64,000 bases of DNA from Glutamicibacter uratoxydans (GCF_006539925.1 NZ_BJNY01000009.1:62001-126000); one strand, 5' to 3'. Counted from the first letter of the stretch, positions 24,356-33,061 are shown. Notes: generated from the letters alone by a model not told the origin. Numbers and translations are program-made.

Positions 24356-25567
24356 CTACTTGGTCGAGTTGACGTTTTCCAGTACTACGGCGAGCCCCTG
24401 GCCCACGCCGATGCAGATCGCGGCGACGCCGAAGCGCTCGCCGGATTCCTGCAGGCGGCGGGCGAGGGTGCCCAGGATGCGCAGGCCCGAAGCGCCCAGC
24501 GGGTGGCCGATGGCGATCGCACCGCCCCAGGCGTTGACGATGGATTCGTCGATGTCCCAGGCCCGGATGCAGGCCAGCGACTGGGCGGCGAAGGCCTCGT
24601 TCAGCTCCACCGCGGCAATGTCGCTCCACTGCAGCCCTGCCTTGGCCAGCGCCTTGTTGGCGGCGTCCACCGGGGCAAAGCCGAAGAACTGGGGGTCGAG
24701 GGCGAAGGCGCCGTTGGAGACAATGCGGGCGATCGGGGCTGCGCCGAGCAGCTCGCCGCCGCGTTCGGAGCCGATGAAGGCCGCCGAGGCGCCGTCGTTC
24801 ATCGGCGAAGCATTGCCTGCGGTGACCGTCGCGTTCTCTCCGATGCGGAAGACTGTGCGCAGCTTGCCCAGCACCTCTGGGGTGGAATCGGGGCGGATAG
24901 TTTCATCCCGGGTCACTTCCACTGCCCGCTTGGAGGCCGGCGGCACCGAAACCACGAGGTTCTCATACTTGCCGGCGTCCCAGGCGGCGGCCGCCTGCTG
25001 GTGCGAGCGGGCGGAGAAGGCATCCTGGTCTTCCCGGCTGATCTCGTAGCGTTCGCGCAGCTGTTCGGTGGCCTCGCCCAGGGAGACCGTCCATTCGCCC
25101 GGCATGGCCGGGTTGACCAGGCGCCAGCCCAGGGTGGTGTTGGCAAGTTCCAGGTTGCTCATCGGGAAGGCGCGCTCGGTCTTGGGCAGCACCCATGGAG
25201 CGCGGCTCATCGATTCGACGCCGCCGACCAGCACCAGGTCCGAATCCCCCACTGCCACCTGGCGCGAAGCCGCGATGGCGGCGTCCAGGGAGGAGCCGCA
25301 GAGGCGGTTCATGGTGGTGCCGGGCAGCGAGGTCGGCAGGCCTGCCAACAGGGTGGCCATGCGGGCGACGTTGCGGTTTTCCTCGCCTGCGCCGTTGGCG
25401 TTGCCGAAGATCGATTCATCAATCGAGTTCACGTCCAGCGCATCGTGGCGGGCCACCAGTTCGCGGACCACATGTGCGGCCAGGTCGTCGGGACGGTGCC
25501 CCGACAGCGAGCCGCCGATCTTTCCGAAAGGTGTGCGGATTGCGTCGTAGAGAAAAGCCTGCTGCAT
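24356..25567 (-). CDS. pcaF: 3-oxoadipyl-CoA thiolase
   Basis: A 403-residue thiolase that would split 3-oxoadipyl-CoA into succinyl-CoA and acetyl-CoA. The nucleophile is C90 in NRLCGSSLDAA. The second half carries GGAIAIGHPLGASGLRI and the second cysteine in AAICIGVGQG. The early AIRTPFGKIGGSLS and SIFGNANGAGEENRN segments fit the PcaF subgroup. It is first of pcaFIJ, and its promoter region carries strong palindromes shared with the divergent permease. Confidence 0.92.
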   Translation of the reverse strand: MQQAFLYDAIRTPFGKIGGSLSGHRPDDLAAHVVRELVARHDALDVNSIDESIFGNANGAGEENRNVARMATLLAGLPTSLPGTTMNRLCGSSLDAAIAASRQVAVGDSDLVLVGGVESMSRAPWVLPKTERAFPMSNLELANTTLGWRLVNPAMPGEWTVSLGEATEQLRERYEISREDQDAFSARSHQQAAAAWDAGKYENLVVSVPPASKRAVEVTRDETIRPDSTPEVLGKLRTVFRIGENATVTAGNASPMNDGASAAFIGSERGGELLGAAPIARIVSNGAFALDPQFFGFAPVDAANKALAKAGLQWSDIAAVELNEAFAAQSLACIRAWDIDESIVNAWGGAIAIGHPLGASGLRILGTLARRLQESGERFGVAAICIGVGQGLAVVLENVNSTK

Positions 25568-25591
25568 GTTTCACTGCTCCATCACTGCTAA

Positions 25592-25610
25592 AAGTTCACA
25601 CTGTGAACTT
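25592..25610. promoter_or_regulatory. Operator 1 upstream of pcaF
   Basis: AAGTTCACA-C-TGTGAACTT is a perfect palindrome with 9-base arms and a single central base, centred 34 bases upstream of the pcaF start. It is the strongest of three TTCA-type palindromes in this divergent region and a good candidate for the PcaR-like IclR regulator. Confidence 0.7.
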
Positions 25611-25612
25611 AA

Positions 25613-25627
25613 GTTCATAAAATGAAC
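25613..25627. promoter_or_regulatory. Operator 2 in the pcaF/permease divergent region
   Basis: GTTCAT-AAA-ATGAAC is a perfect inverted repeat with 6-base arms, starting 2 bases after operator 1. It shares the GTTCA half-site with its neighbour. Two sites on one DNA face (centres 25601 and 25620, 19 bases apart) would allow cooperative binding. Confidence 0.6.
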
Positions 25628-25692
25628 AATACAGCCGAAGCCTGCTCCGTTCAAGACCTCCACGTCAATCAGCAAAAGATTTGTTCGCATCT

Positions 25693-25729
25693 TGAACAGT
25701 TGTTCATTAAGTGAATCTCGAGATAGTAT
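25693..25729 (+). promoter_or_regulatory. Permease promoter with operator 3 over the -35 box
   Basis: TTGTTC at 25700-25705 and TAGTAT at 25724-25729, with an 18-base spacer, form a plausible promoter. TGAACA-GT-TGTTCA at 25693-25706 is a palindrome lying over the -35 element. The ATG at 25740 is 10 bases after the -10 box with no Shine-Dalgarno, so the message may be leaderless or nearly so. Confidence 0.5.
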
Positions 25730-25739
25730 CTCACATCAC

Positions 25740-26984
25740 ATGACTTGCATCACCGCAGAAGCGGCGGCCTCAGCGAAGGGACCAACGGCATTGAGCACAG
25801 CAGCCAGTGAATCAACAAAGTTCAAGATCGGAGGGTGGATCGCCACCCTGTGCTTCTTGATCGTCGTCTTCGAGGGCTATGACATCGTCGCCCTCGGCGC
25901 AACCATTCCGGTACTCACCGCGCCGGACGTCGGCGGCTTCTCGGTCGCCGAAATGAACTGGGTCAACACGTTTTCGCTGATCGGCGTCGGCGTGGGCGCA
26001 GCGGTCATGGGCCGGCTGGCAGACCGCTATGGACGCCGCCGACCGCTGCTGCTCGCAGTCCTGGTCTTCTCGATCTTCACCCTTGCCTTCCCACTGATGC
26101 CCAATGCCTTCCTGATGAGCCTGGTGCGCTTCATTGCCGGACTTGGCCTAGGCGGCTGCATGCCCGTAGCGCTGGCGCTGATGCAGGAGAACGCCCCTGT
26201 TGGCCGCCGCGCACTTGCCAACAACCTGCCGATGGTCGGCTACCACCTCGGCGCGGTGCTCGCTTCGCTGGCCGGCAAGGCCGCCGGCATCCACTGGTGG
26301 TCGCTGTACTACCTCGGCGGCGGCATGGGCTTGGCGCTGCTGGTGGTCCTGTGGTTCAAGCTGCCCGACAGCGAAGTCACCCCGGCGGCGGAGCGCAGCT
26401 CCATCGCCGACGTCCTCAAGTCGAAGTACCTGCGCAGCTCCATCGGCCTGTGGATCGCTGCCTTCATGGGGCTGGTGCTGGTCTACGGCCTGAATGCCTG
26501 GCTGCCAAAGATCATGAGCGCCGCCGGATACCCTGTGGCCGACTCCTTGACCATGCTGTTCGTCCTGAACCTGGGCGCCATTGCAGGCCTGTTCATCAGC
26601 GCCTACGCCGCGGATTCCAAGGGCATCAAGCTGGTGTCGATCCTCTGGTTCGCAGCCTCGGCGGCCTTCCTGCTGCTGCTTGCGGTTCCCTTCGGAAGCC
26701 AGGTGCTGCTCACCGCGGTCCTGTTCGTCACCGGCGTCTTCGTCTTCAGCGCTCAGTGCCTCATGTACGTCTACGCGGGCCACGTCTACCCCCGCGACAT
26801 GGTGGCCACCGGCATTGGACTGGCCTCCGGCGTTGGACGCTTCGGCGCGATCATCGGCCCGTACCTGACCGGCCTGATGGTTGCCGCCGGCACCGCGTAC
26901 CCGGGAGCCTTCTTCTTCTATGCGGGCGCCGCCCTGATCGCCGTTGTGGTCATCGCCCAGATTCCGAAGCCGAAAGCCGCCTAG
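25740..26984 (+). CDS. MFS aromatic acid:H+ symporter (PcaK/BenK-like)
   Basis: A permease of about 414 residues in the AAHS family. CFLIVVFEGYDIVALGATIPVL carries the family's intramembrane aspartate in TM1, and GRLADRYGRRRPLLLA is the MFS loop 2-3 motif. About 12 hydrophobic segments follow. It likely imports 4-hydroxybenzoate or protocatechuate, given the divergent pcaFIJ and nearby pobA. Start choice is uncertain: the ATG at 25740 lacks a Shine-Dalgarno, and the TTG at 25791, with AAGGGA upstream, is an alternative. Confidence 0.85.
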   Translation: MTCITAEAAASAKGPTALSTAASESTKFKIGGWIATLCFLIVVFEGYDIVALGATIPVLTAPDVGGFSVAEMNWVNTFSLIGVGVGAAVMGRLADRYGRRRPLLLAVLVFSIFTLAFPLMPNAFLMSLVRFIAGLGLGGCMPVALALMQENAPVGRRALANNLPMVGYHLGAVLASLAGKAAGIHWWSLYYLGGGMGLALLVVLWFKLPDSEVTPAAERSSIADVLKSKYLRSSIGLWIAAFMGLVLVYGLNAWLPKIMSAAGYPVADSLTMLFVLNLGAIAGLFISAYAADSKGIKLVSILWFAASAAFLLLLAVPFGSQVLLTAVLFVTGVFVFSAQCLMYVYAGHVYPRDMVATGIGLASGVGRFGAIIGPYLTGLMVAAGTAYPGAFFFYAGAALIAVVVIAQIPKPKAA

Positions 26985-27003
26985 CCGTTCTTGGTTTGCT
27001 GCT

Positions 27004-27037
27004 CCTCCGCCCTGCACCTGCCGGTGCAGGGCGGAGG
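27004..27037 (+). terminator. Terminator after the aromatic acid permease
   Basis: A perfect 15-base-pair GC-rich stem pairs 27004-27018 with 27023-27037 around a TGCC loop, 20 bases after the permease stop. It is followed by ACATTTAAGC, a weak T tract. Confidence 0.65.
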
Positions 27038-27079
27038 ACATTTAAGCTTCGCATCGCACCGTGGAATAGAGTTTGATTC

Positions 27080-27829
27080 ATGGCTAATTCGCCCAGTGGG
27101 GACTCGATGCTGGATCGCCTGGTGCGGATCCTCGACTCCTTCGATGCGCAGACCCCGTCGCTCAGCGTCAGTTCCCTCGCCCGGCGGGCCCAGATTCCCA
27201 AGGCGAGCATGTATAGGCTGCTCGACGATCTGGAAGGCCACGGGCTGCTGGCCAAAGACAAGAACGGCCAAGTATCGCTCGGCCTGCGCCTCTGGGAACT
27301 GGCCAACCGCAGCGCCGCCACCGTGGGCCTGCGCAAAGTAGCGCTGCCGTTCATGGAAGACATCAACCAGCTGCTGGGACAGAATACCCAGCTGTCCATG
27401 CTGCATGAGGATGAAGTCCTGATCATCGAGCGGCTTTCGCGCCCCGGCGCGGTGGTAAACCAGGCCAGTGTTGCCGGGCGCATGCCGGTGCACCGCACCT
27501 CCATGGGCATGGCGCTGCTGGCTTTCTCCCGCCCAGAGGTCATCCATGGGTTCTTGGAACGGCATCGCGATCTGATGAATGCGACGCATCCGCATTTCAG
27601 GGCTGAAATGGCTGAGATCCGGCGCAACGGCTTCGCCTCGATGGACGGCTATATCGATGTGGAATCGACCGGCGCAGCCGCGCCGATCCTTGACGACTCC
27701 GGCTACCAGCTGGCGGTGCTGTCGGTGGTTGTTCCCAGGGATTCAGGACTATTGCAGCCAGCCGCGATGGCATTACGCACCGCCTCGCGCGGCATCTCAC
27801 GCGCATTGGGGTACTACCGCGAACGGTAG
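27080..27829 (+). CDS. IclR-family transcriptional regulator
   Basis: A 249-residue IclR protein: winged helix at about residues 10-60 (LSVSSLARRAQIPKASMYRLLDDLEGHGLL) and effector domain from about 75 (NTQLSMLHEDEVLIIERLSRPGAVVNQA, VHRTSMGMALLAF). It differs from the PcaR-like protein. It lies between the permease and the convergent phd-like cluster, so it may act on either. It is the third IclR gene within 8.5 kb. Confidence 0.85.
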   Translation: MANSPSGDSMLDRLVRILDSFDAQTPSLSVSSLARRAQIPKASMYRLLDDLEGHGLLAKDKNGQVSLGLRLWELANRSAATVGLRKVALPFMEDINQLLGQNTQLSMLHEDEVLIIERLSRPGAVVNQASVAGRMPVHRTSMGMALLAFSRPEVIHGFLERHRDLMNATHPHFRAEMAEIRRNGFASMDGYIDVESTGAAAPILDDSGYQLAVLSVVVPRDSGLLQPAAMALRTASRGISRALGYYRER

Positions 27830-27839
27830 CACCCCAATG
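27804..27839. terminator. Convergent hairpin spanning the IclR stop codon
   Basis: 16-base arms at 27804-27819 and 27824-27839 pair with one mismatch around a CGAA loop. The TAG stop of the IclR gene (27827-27829) is inside the right arm. The hairpin also lies just beyond the CoA-ligase stop on the other strand, so it can serve both converging units. Confidence 0.6.
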
Positions 27840-27847
27840 ACATGCAG

Positions 27848-29365
27848 TTATCCGTACTGCTTGCGCAGGTCGGGCTTCCTGATTTTGCCGCTGGCAGTAC
27901 GCGGGAACTCATCAACGAGGACCAGCGAACGCGGGATCTTATAGCGGGCGATCTTGCCGTCGAGGAATTCCATCAGCTGCTCTGCACTGAGCGTTGTCCC
28001 CTCTTTGAGGATCACGACAGCACGCGGCACTTCTCCCCACTTCTCATCCGGGATGCCGATCACGGCGACGGAGTCGACATTGGGAAGCTCCATGATCTTC
28101 TGTTCAACTTCGGCGGGGTAGATGTTTTCTCCGCCGGAGATGATCATGTCCTTGAGGCGGTCGGAGATGAACAAGAAGCCCTGCTCATCCACGAATCCCA
28201 TATCCCCCGACCGAAGCCAGATCTCATCGAAGTAGGAGGAGGCTGTGGCCTCGGGCCGATGCCAGTATTCCTTGATCACGTTCGGTCCGCTGATCAAGAT
28301 TTCCCCCACGCTTCCTACCGGCAGGTCTGCGCCTCGTTCATCGACAATGCGGATGTCAGTGAAGAAGTGTGGCAGCCCCGCAGAGCCCATCTTTTCCCGG
28401 CTCTGGTCCGCGAGCAGCACAGTTGCTCCGGGTGCTGTTTCTGTCATGCCGTAGCCGCCGCTGAAGCCCAGCCCGCGAGCTTCATAGGCTTCAAGCACCC
28501 GGCTGGGCACCGCCGAGCCGCCGCAGGTCAGCATCTGCAGCGAGCTGAGGTCGGTACCCTCCCACAGCTCATGCTCCGACAAAAGCTGGAAGGTCGTCGG
28601 GACGCCGGACAATGATGTGACGCCGTATTCTTCCACTGCGCGTAGCACTGCCGAAGGCTCGAACTTCTCCTGCAGGATCAGGGTTCCGCCCTTGAGCAGC
28701 ATGGGCAGCGCCCCCATTCCCAGCGCCGAGGCGTGGAATAGCGGAGAGATCATCAAGCCGACTGACTTGCCGGTGATGTCGTAGTCGACAATAACGTTGT
28801 AGGAATTCCAGGTCATGTTCCCATGGGTCAAAACCGCGCCCTTGGGCTTTCCGGTAGTCCCCGAGGTGTAGAGGATGATCGCTGGATCATCCATCTCCAC
28901 GGCTTCATCGCAATGCTCGGCGCTTGCCGCGGACAGGGTCCGCTCATAGCTTGAATCCGCTCCGCTGAGAGATGCAACCACCAGCAGCTCGCGCACCGGG
29001 GACTCCTGCAATGCCATGCGTGCGGGCTTCTCCAAATCTTCCACTGCAATGAGAAGCTCGGTGCCGGAATCGACCAAGGCGAAGTTCAGTTCCTGCGGAG
29101 CCAACCGGATGTTCAACGGGACGAAGATCGCACCCACCTGGCCGCAGGCAAAGAGGGTTTCCAGGAACGCAATGTGGTTGGCTCCAAGAAAAGCCACCCT
29201 CTGGCCCTTGCCGATCTTCTTCTCGCGAAGAACATTTGCCAGCCGGTCGATCCTTTCGGCCAGCTGCGCATAGGTCAGTGATGCCGATGAGTGGATGACG
29301 GCGCAGTGCTCGGCAGACTTGATGCGGCGGCGGTAAACCCAATCGCCGATTCCCTTATTGAGCAT
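27848..29365 (-). CDS. phdA: Acyl/aryl-CoA ligase of a phd-like phenylpropanoid cluster
   Basis: A 505-residue AMP-forming ligase. The P-loop IILYTSGTTGKPKGAVLTHGN is near residue 165, with GGYGMTETAPG, WLRSGDMGFVDEQGFLFISDRLKDMIISGGENIYPAEVE, and the catalytic lysine in RTASGKIRKPDL. It would activate a cinnamate-type acid to its CoA ester. The gene set around it (MaoC hydratase, acyl-CoA dehydrogenase, amidohydrolase, SDR, MarR) matches the phd cluster of Corynebacterium glutamicum, which underlies the symbol. The substrate is inference. AAGGAAC precedes the ATG. Confidence 0.8.
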   Translation of the reverse strand: MLNKGIGDWVYRRRIKSAEHCAVIHSSASLTYAQLAERIDRLANVLREKKIGKGQRVAFLGANHIAFLETLFACGQVGAIFVPLNIRLAPQELNFALVDSGTELLIAVEDLEKPARMALQESPVRELLVVASLSGADSSYERTLSAASAEHCDEAVEMDDPAIILYTSGTTGKPKGAVLTHGNMTWNSYNVIVDYDITGKSVGLMISPLFHASALGMGALPMLLKGGTLILQEKFEPSAVLRAVEEYGVTSLSGVPTTFQLLSEHELWEGTDLSSLQMLTCGGSAVPSRVLEAYEARGLGFSGGYGMTETAPGATVLLADQSREKMGSAGLPHFFTDIRIVDERGADLPVGSVGEILISGPNVIKEYWHRPEATASSYFDEIWLRSGDMGFVDEQGFLFISDRLKDMIISGGENIYPAEVEQKIMELPNVDSVAVIGIPDEKWGEVPRAVVILKEGTTLSAEQLMEFLDGKIARYKIPRSLVLVDEFPRTASGKIRKPDLRKQYG

Positions 29366-29409
29366 GGATTGTTCCTTAGCTTAGAAACTGAATTCTGGAT
29401 CCAACGCGT

Positions 29410-29865
29410 TTAGGCGTAGAAGCGGTACAGGCCGCGGGAAACGACGGCAGGCTTCGGAGCGTTCTCCACCTCGATGACCTGGTCGGCGGCAATCTGGTAG
29501 CCGCCTGGCACCTCGGTGACCTCCGCGATGACCGCGCTCATGCGGATGCGGGAGCCTACCGGAACAGGAGCCGGGAAGCGGACCTTCTCCAGGCCGTAGT
29601 TGACCTTGGTGCGCACGCCTTCCACTTCGAAGAGCTCGGTCCAGAAGGCGATCTGCAGGCTTAAGGTCAGGTAGCCGTGGGCAATCGGCCCGCCGAAGGG
29701 GCCTTCCTTGGCCTTTTCAGGATCGGTGTGGATCCACTGGTGGTCGTCGGTGGCGTCCGCGAAGGTGTTGACCTGCTCCTGGGTGACGACCCGGTAGTCG
29801 CTGAAGCCCAGATCGGTGCCGGCGGCGGTAGCGAGGTCTGCGTAGTTGATGACGGTCTGTCCCAT
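29410..29865 (-). CDS. phdE: MaoC-family enoyl-CoA hydratase
   Basis: A 151-residue single hot-dog hydratase. The hydratase-2 motif reads FADATDDHQWIHTDPEKA, with the catalytic pair D41 and H46, then GPFGGPIAHGYLTLSL. In the proposed pathway it adds water to the cinnamoyl-CoA double bond to give the 3-hydroxyacyl-CoA oxidised by the SDR at 31993. It is spaced 44 bases from the ligase and 35 from the dehydrogenase gene, all on the minus strand. Confidence 0.85.
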   Translation of the reverse strand: MGQTVINYADLATAAGTDLGFSDYRVVTQEQVNTFADATDDHQWIHTDPEKAKEGPFGGPIAHGYLTLSLQIAFWTELFEVEGVRTKVNYGLEKVRFPAPVPVGSRIRMSAVIAEVTEVPGGYQIAADQVIEVENAPKPAVVSRGLYRFYA

Positions 29866-29900
29866 GGTGTGTTCCTTGAGTTAGTAGTGAATGAAAGTGT

Positions 29901-31088
29901 TTATTTGAAGGCGCTGATGCCGGTGGCAGCCCTGGCAACGATCAGGGCGTTGATTTCGTGGGTGCCCTCGTAGGAGTAGATGGCTTCGGCGTCCGCGTGG
30001 AAGCGGGCAACATCGTTCTCCAGAACAATGCCGTTGCCGCCGCAGACCTCGCGGGCCAGGGCGGCAGTTTCGCGCAGCATCCGTGCGGTGAACATCTTTG
30101 CCAGTGCCGAATTCTCGTCCTTGTAGATGCCCGACTCCTGCTGCTGGGTCAGTCGGGTCACCAGCGCCAATGATGCGGTGACATTGCCCAGCATGCGGGC
30201 CAGCTTCTCCTGGACCAGCTGGAAGCCGGCCAAGGGCTTGCCGAACTGGGTCCGCTGTGTGGTGTAGCGCAGCGCCGCTTCATAGGCACCAGCCATGGCG
30301 CCGGCGGCAATCCAGGCGACATCCGAACGCATAGTGCGCAGGCAGGCCGCCACATCTGCAAAGGAGTTGATCCGCTGCAGCCGGGCAGACTCGGGAACCC
30401 AGACATCCACGAGCTCAATGTCAGCGTTCTGCATGATCCGCAGGCTTGTTTTCCCGGTGATCTTGGTGATTTTCACACCCTGCGCGTCGGTGGGAACCAG
30501 GAAGCACTTGACCTGCTGGTCGGCCTGGTCCCGGGCAAAGAGCGCCAGCACATCAGCCTGCGATGCACCGCCGATCCAGCGCTTGGCCCCGTTGATCCTC
30601 CAGCCGGAAACTCCGCCTACTGATTCAGCCACAGCAGAAGCGGCAAGTCCGCCAGCGATATCCGAGCCGTGCTCGGGTTCGGTCAGCGCAAAGACTCCCT
30701 TGAGGCTGAAATCCGCGATCTTCGGATCCAGTTCACGGTGCTGTTCTTCGCTGCCGCCGAGCTTAACCACCGTCCGAAACAGCCCGGATTGGGCGTTGTA
30801 GAAGGTGGCCACCGAGGCGTCGAGCCGGGCGAGTTCGAAGTTCCGCAGTCCCTCGTAGAGACCTGTTGGCTTGATGCCTGCCTCTTTGAGCTCCGGCGGA
30901 TCCATCAGCCGGGCTTCAATGAGCGGCGCGAGGATCTGTTCCGGGAATTCCCCGGCTTCCCAGGCGCCGTTCACATGAGGCTTGACTTGTGTCTGCAGCA
31001 GCTCGCGCAGCCCGCCGAGCACCTGCTGCTCGGACGGGGTGAGCAGGTTGAACGTTCCGTAGAGGTCGCTGGGCACTGGATGGCTCAT
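29901..31088 (-). CDS. phdD: Acyl-CoA dehydrogenase
   Basis: A 395-residue FAD acyl-CoA dehydrogenase. It shows the central FALTEPEHGSDIAGG and INGAKRWIGGASQADVLALFARD flavin/substrate segments and the C-terminal REVCGGNGIVLENDVARFHADAEAIYSYEGTHEIN with a glutamate at the catalytic-base position (YEGTHEIN). It could desaturate saturated phenylpropanoyl-CoA such as phloretate-CoA. The ATG at 31088 overlaps the amidohydrolase stop (ATGA). The longer open frame upstream lies over that gene. Confidence 0.88.
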   Translation of the reverse strand: MSHPVPSDLYGTFNLLTPSEQQVLGGLRELLQTQVKPHVNGAWEAGEFPEQILAPLIEARLMDPPELKEAGIKPTGLYEGLRNFELARLDASVATFYNAQSGLFRTVVKLGGSEEQHRELDPKIADFSLKGVFALTEPEHGSDIAGGLAASAVAESVGGVSGWRINGAKRWIGGASQADVLALFARDQADQQVKCFLVPTDAQGVKITKITGKTSLRIMQNADIELVDVWVPESARLQRINSFADVAACLRTMRSDVAWIAAGAMAGAYEAALRYTTQRTQFGKPLAGFQLVQEKLARMLGNVTASLALVTRLTQQQESGIYKDENSALAKMFTARMLRETAALAREVCGGNGIVLENDVARFHADAEAIYSYEGTHEINALIVARAATGISAFK

Positions 31089-31978
31089 GACCCGCGAACG
31101 CCCAGCACCCGCAGCGCATTGTCCTTCAGGATCTTGGGCCGCACCTCGTCCTTCAGTTCGAGCTGCTCGAAGGCGCCCAGCCACTTCTCTGGGGTGATCA
31201 GCGGAAAATCGGTGCCGAAGAGCAGCTTTGAGGACAGCACGTTGTTGCCCAGCTTCACCAGCGAGGCAGGGAAGTACTTGGGGCTCCACCCGGACAGGTC
31301 GATGAAGACGTTCGCCTTGTGGGTGGCGATCGAGTTCGCCTCTTCCTGCCAGGGCACCGAGGGGTGCGCCATGATGATTTTCAGCTGCGGGAAGTCCGCG
31401 GCCACGTCATCAAGCAGCAACGGGTTGGAGTAGCGCAGCTTGATGCCGCGCCCGCCGGGAAGCCCGGCTCCCATGCCGTTTTGCCCGGTGTGGAAGATAC
31501 AGGGAAGCCACAACTCTTCCAGCGCCTTCCACAGCGGGTAGTACTGTTCATCGCTGGGGTCGAAGCCCTGCAGCGATGGATGGAATTTAAAGCCGCGCAC
31601 CCCGAGCTCGGTGGCCTGGTAGACCGCATCATCGATGGCGGCCTGGCCGCGGCGCGGGTCTACCGAGCCGAAGGGAATGAGCACGTCGTTGTTCCGGGCG
31701 CAGCCGGCCACCAGGTCTTCGATGGAGTTCGGCTCGTGGTCCAGCGCGGTGCGCGCGTCCACGGTGAAGACCACCGCAGCCATGTTCCGCTCGCGGTACA
31801 CCTGTGCGATGCGGTCGATGGACGGGGTGCGCTCCTGGGACTTGAAGTACGCCGCGGAAGCGTCGAACAGGTCCTGGGGCATGGCCTTGTGGCCGCATTC
31901 GTCCACTTCTAAGTGCACGTGCATGTCAATGGCCGCCACGGCGTCGAAGTCTACGCCCAGTTCATAACGGGTACTCAT
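31085..31978 (-). CDS. phdC: Metal-dependent amidohydrolase (ACMSD-like) of the phd-like cluster
   Basis: A 297-residue amidohydrolase-2 family protein. The HxH metal pair is H20/H22 in AIDMHVHLEVDE. Further metal histidines are in GFKFHPSL, CIFHTGQNG and IMAHPSV, and the catalytic aspartate is in LFGTDFPL. In Corynebacterium the homologous gene is needed for phenylpropanoid use and is thought to cleave the 3-oxoacyl-CoA chain. That is an unusual job for a family that mostly decarboxylates, and it is carried over here by context. It is coupled to the acyl-CoA dehydrogenase gene by a 4-base overlap. Confidence 0.82.
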   Translation of the reverse strand: MSTRYELGVDFDAVAAIDMHVHLEVDECGHKAMPQDLFDASAAYFKSQERTPSIDRIAQVYRERNMAAVVFTVDARTALDHEPNSIEDLVAGCARNNDVLIPFGSVDPRRGQAAIDDAVYQATELGVRGFKFHPSLQGFDPSDEQYYPLWKALEELWLPCIFHTGQNGMGAGLPGGRGIKLRYSNPLLLDDVAADFPQLKIIMAHPSVPWQEEANSIATHKANVFIDLSGWSPKYFPASLVKLGNNVLSSKLLFGTDFPLITPEKWLGAFEQLELKDEVRPKILKDNALRVLGVRGS

Positions 31979-31992
31979 GGTGATTCCTTGGC

Positions 31993-32922
31993 CTAGCGGG
32001 CGATCTGGGCTTCGAGCTCGGCAGGCATCGGCGGGAACTTCTCTCCCACGCTCTGCTGGCTTGCGCCGAAGCGGTCTGCGAACTCCGCCTGCAGGGTGGC
32101 GAAATCCCAGCCGCCCTCATGGAATTCGGTGACCGCGGCTTCCGGGTGGGTCCAGATCTGCAGGCGGTCGCCACCCACGCCAATGGCCTGGCCGTTGACG
32201 GTGCCCGCCTCGTCGGTGGCCAGGTAGGCGATGATGCCTGCCACGTCATCCGCGGTGCCGAAGCCCAGGTCCTTGCGGTAGTAGTCGGGCATGGTCTCGC
32301 CCTTTTCCTCCGCGGCGACTGCTGGGCCGAAGAATGGCACGGTTTTGGTCATTTCGGTGGCGGCTACCGGGATGACGGCGTTGACGGTGACGCCTGCGCG
32401 CTTCATCTCCAGAGCCCAGGTGCGCACCATGCCCACGATGCCTGCCTTGGCGGCGGCGTAGTTGGTCTGGCCGAAGTTGCCGCGCTGGCCGGTGGGCGAG
32501 CCGATGGTGATGATGCGGCCTGCAACGCCGTTGTCCTTGAAGTAGGCGTAGGCTTCGCGCACGCAGGTGAAGGTGCCGCGCAGGTGGACGTTGATGACCA
32601 GGTCGAAGTCTTCGTCGGTCATCTTCAGCAGCGACTTGTCGCGCAGGATGCCGGCGTTGGTGACGAGGATGTCCAGGCGGCCGAAGTTTTCAATGGCGGC
32701 CGCAACCAGCGCCTTGGCGGTTTCGGTGCTTCCCACTGCCGCGGCGACGCCTGCCGCCTTGCCGCCCCGGGCGGTGATGCTGGCAACTGCCTCGTCCACG
32801 ATGTTCTGGTCGATGTCATTGATGATTACGGCTGCGCCCCGCTTGGCCAGCTCCTGGGCGTAGCTCAGGCCGAGGCCGCGGCCGCTGCCGGTGACAATTG
32901 CAACTTTTGATGACAGTGACAT
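31993..32922 (-). CDS. phdB: SDR 3-hydroxyacyl-CoA dehydrogenase
   Basis: A 309-residue short-chain dehydrogenase. The NAD(P) motif TGSGRGLG is at residues 11-18, NAG is near 90, and the catalytic Ser and Tyr-x-x-x-Lys are in TIGSPTGQRGNFGQTNYAAAKAG. It has a C-terminal extension of about 60 residues beyond the usual 250. It likely oxidises the 3-hydroxyacyl-CoA made by the MaoC hydratase. It is first of the minus-strand cluster, with AAGGAGTCCCAC before the ATG, and is divergent from the MarR gene. Confidence 0.85.
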   Translation of the reverse strand: MSLSSKVAIVTGSGRGLGLSYAQELAKRGAAVIINDIDQNIVDEAVASITARGGKAAGVAAAVGSTETAKALVAAAIENFGRLDILVTNAGILRDKSLLKMTDEDFDLVINVHLRGTFTCVREAYAYFKDNGVAGRIITIGSPTGQRGNFGQTNYAAAKAGIVGMVRTWALEMKRAGVTVNAVIPVAATEMTKTVPFFGPAVAAEEKGETMPDYYRKDLGFGTADDVAGIIAYLATDEAGTVNGQAIGVGGDRLQIWTHPEAAVTEFHEGGWDFATLQAEFADRFGASQQSVGEKFPPMPAELEAQIAR

Positions 32923-33061
32923 GTGGGACTCCTTGAGCGTTTCTTGGCGTTCCCCGTTGATCGAGAATCTTGATCGTGGGAACCTTACCTATATACATAA
33001 AAACTTTAATACTTGAAAAAGTCAACGATTAAATTTCTTATCGATAGCGAAGGCTTCAATA
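32923..33061. promoter_or_regulatory. Divergent phd-like/MarR control region
   Basis: A 139-base region that turns AT-rich between about 32985 and 33060. It contains ATATAC and AATACTTG stretches usable as -10 boxes and a small dyad, ACTT-GAAA-AAGT (33012-33023). The MarR protein encoded at 33062 is the obvious candidate repressor. I cannot fix a precise operator by eye. Confidence 0.4.

Noticed and set aside
23661-25049. 462-codon plus-strand frame over pcaJIF
   Set aside because: Shadow of the pca genes; no Shine-Dalgarno and no recognisable domain.
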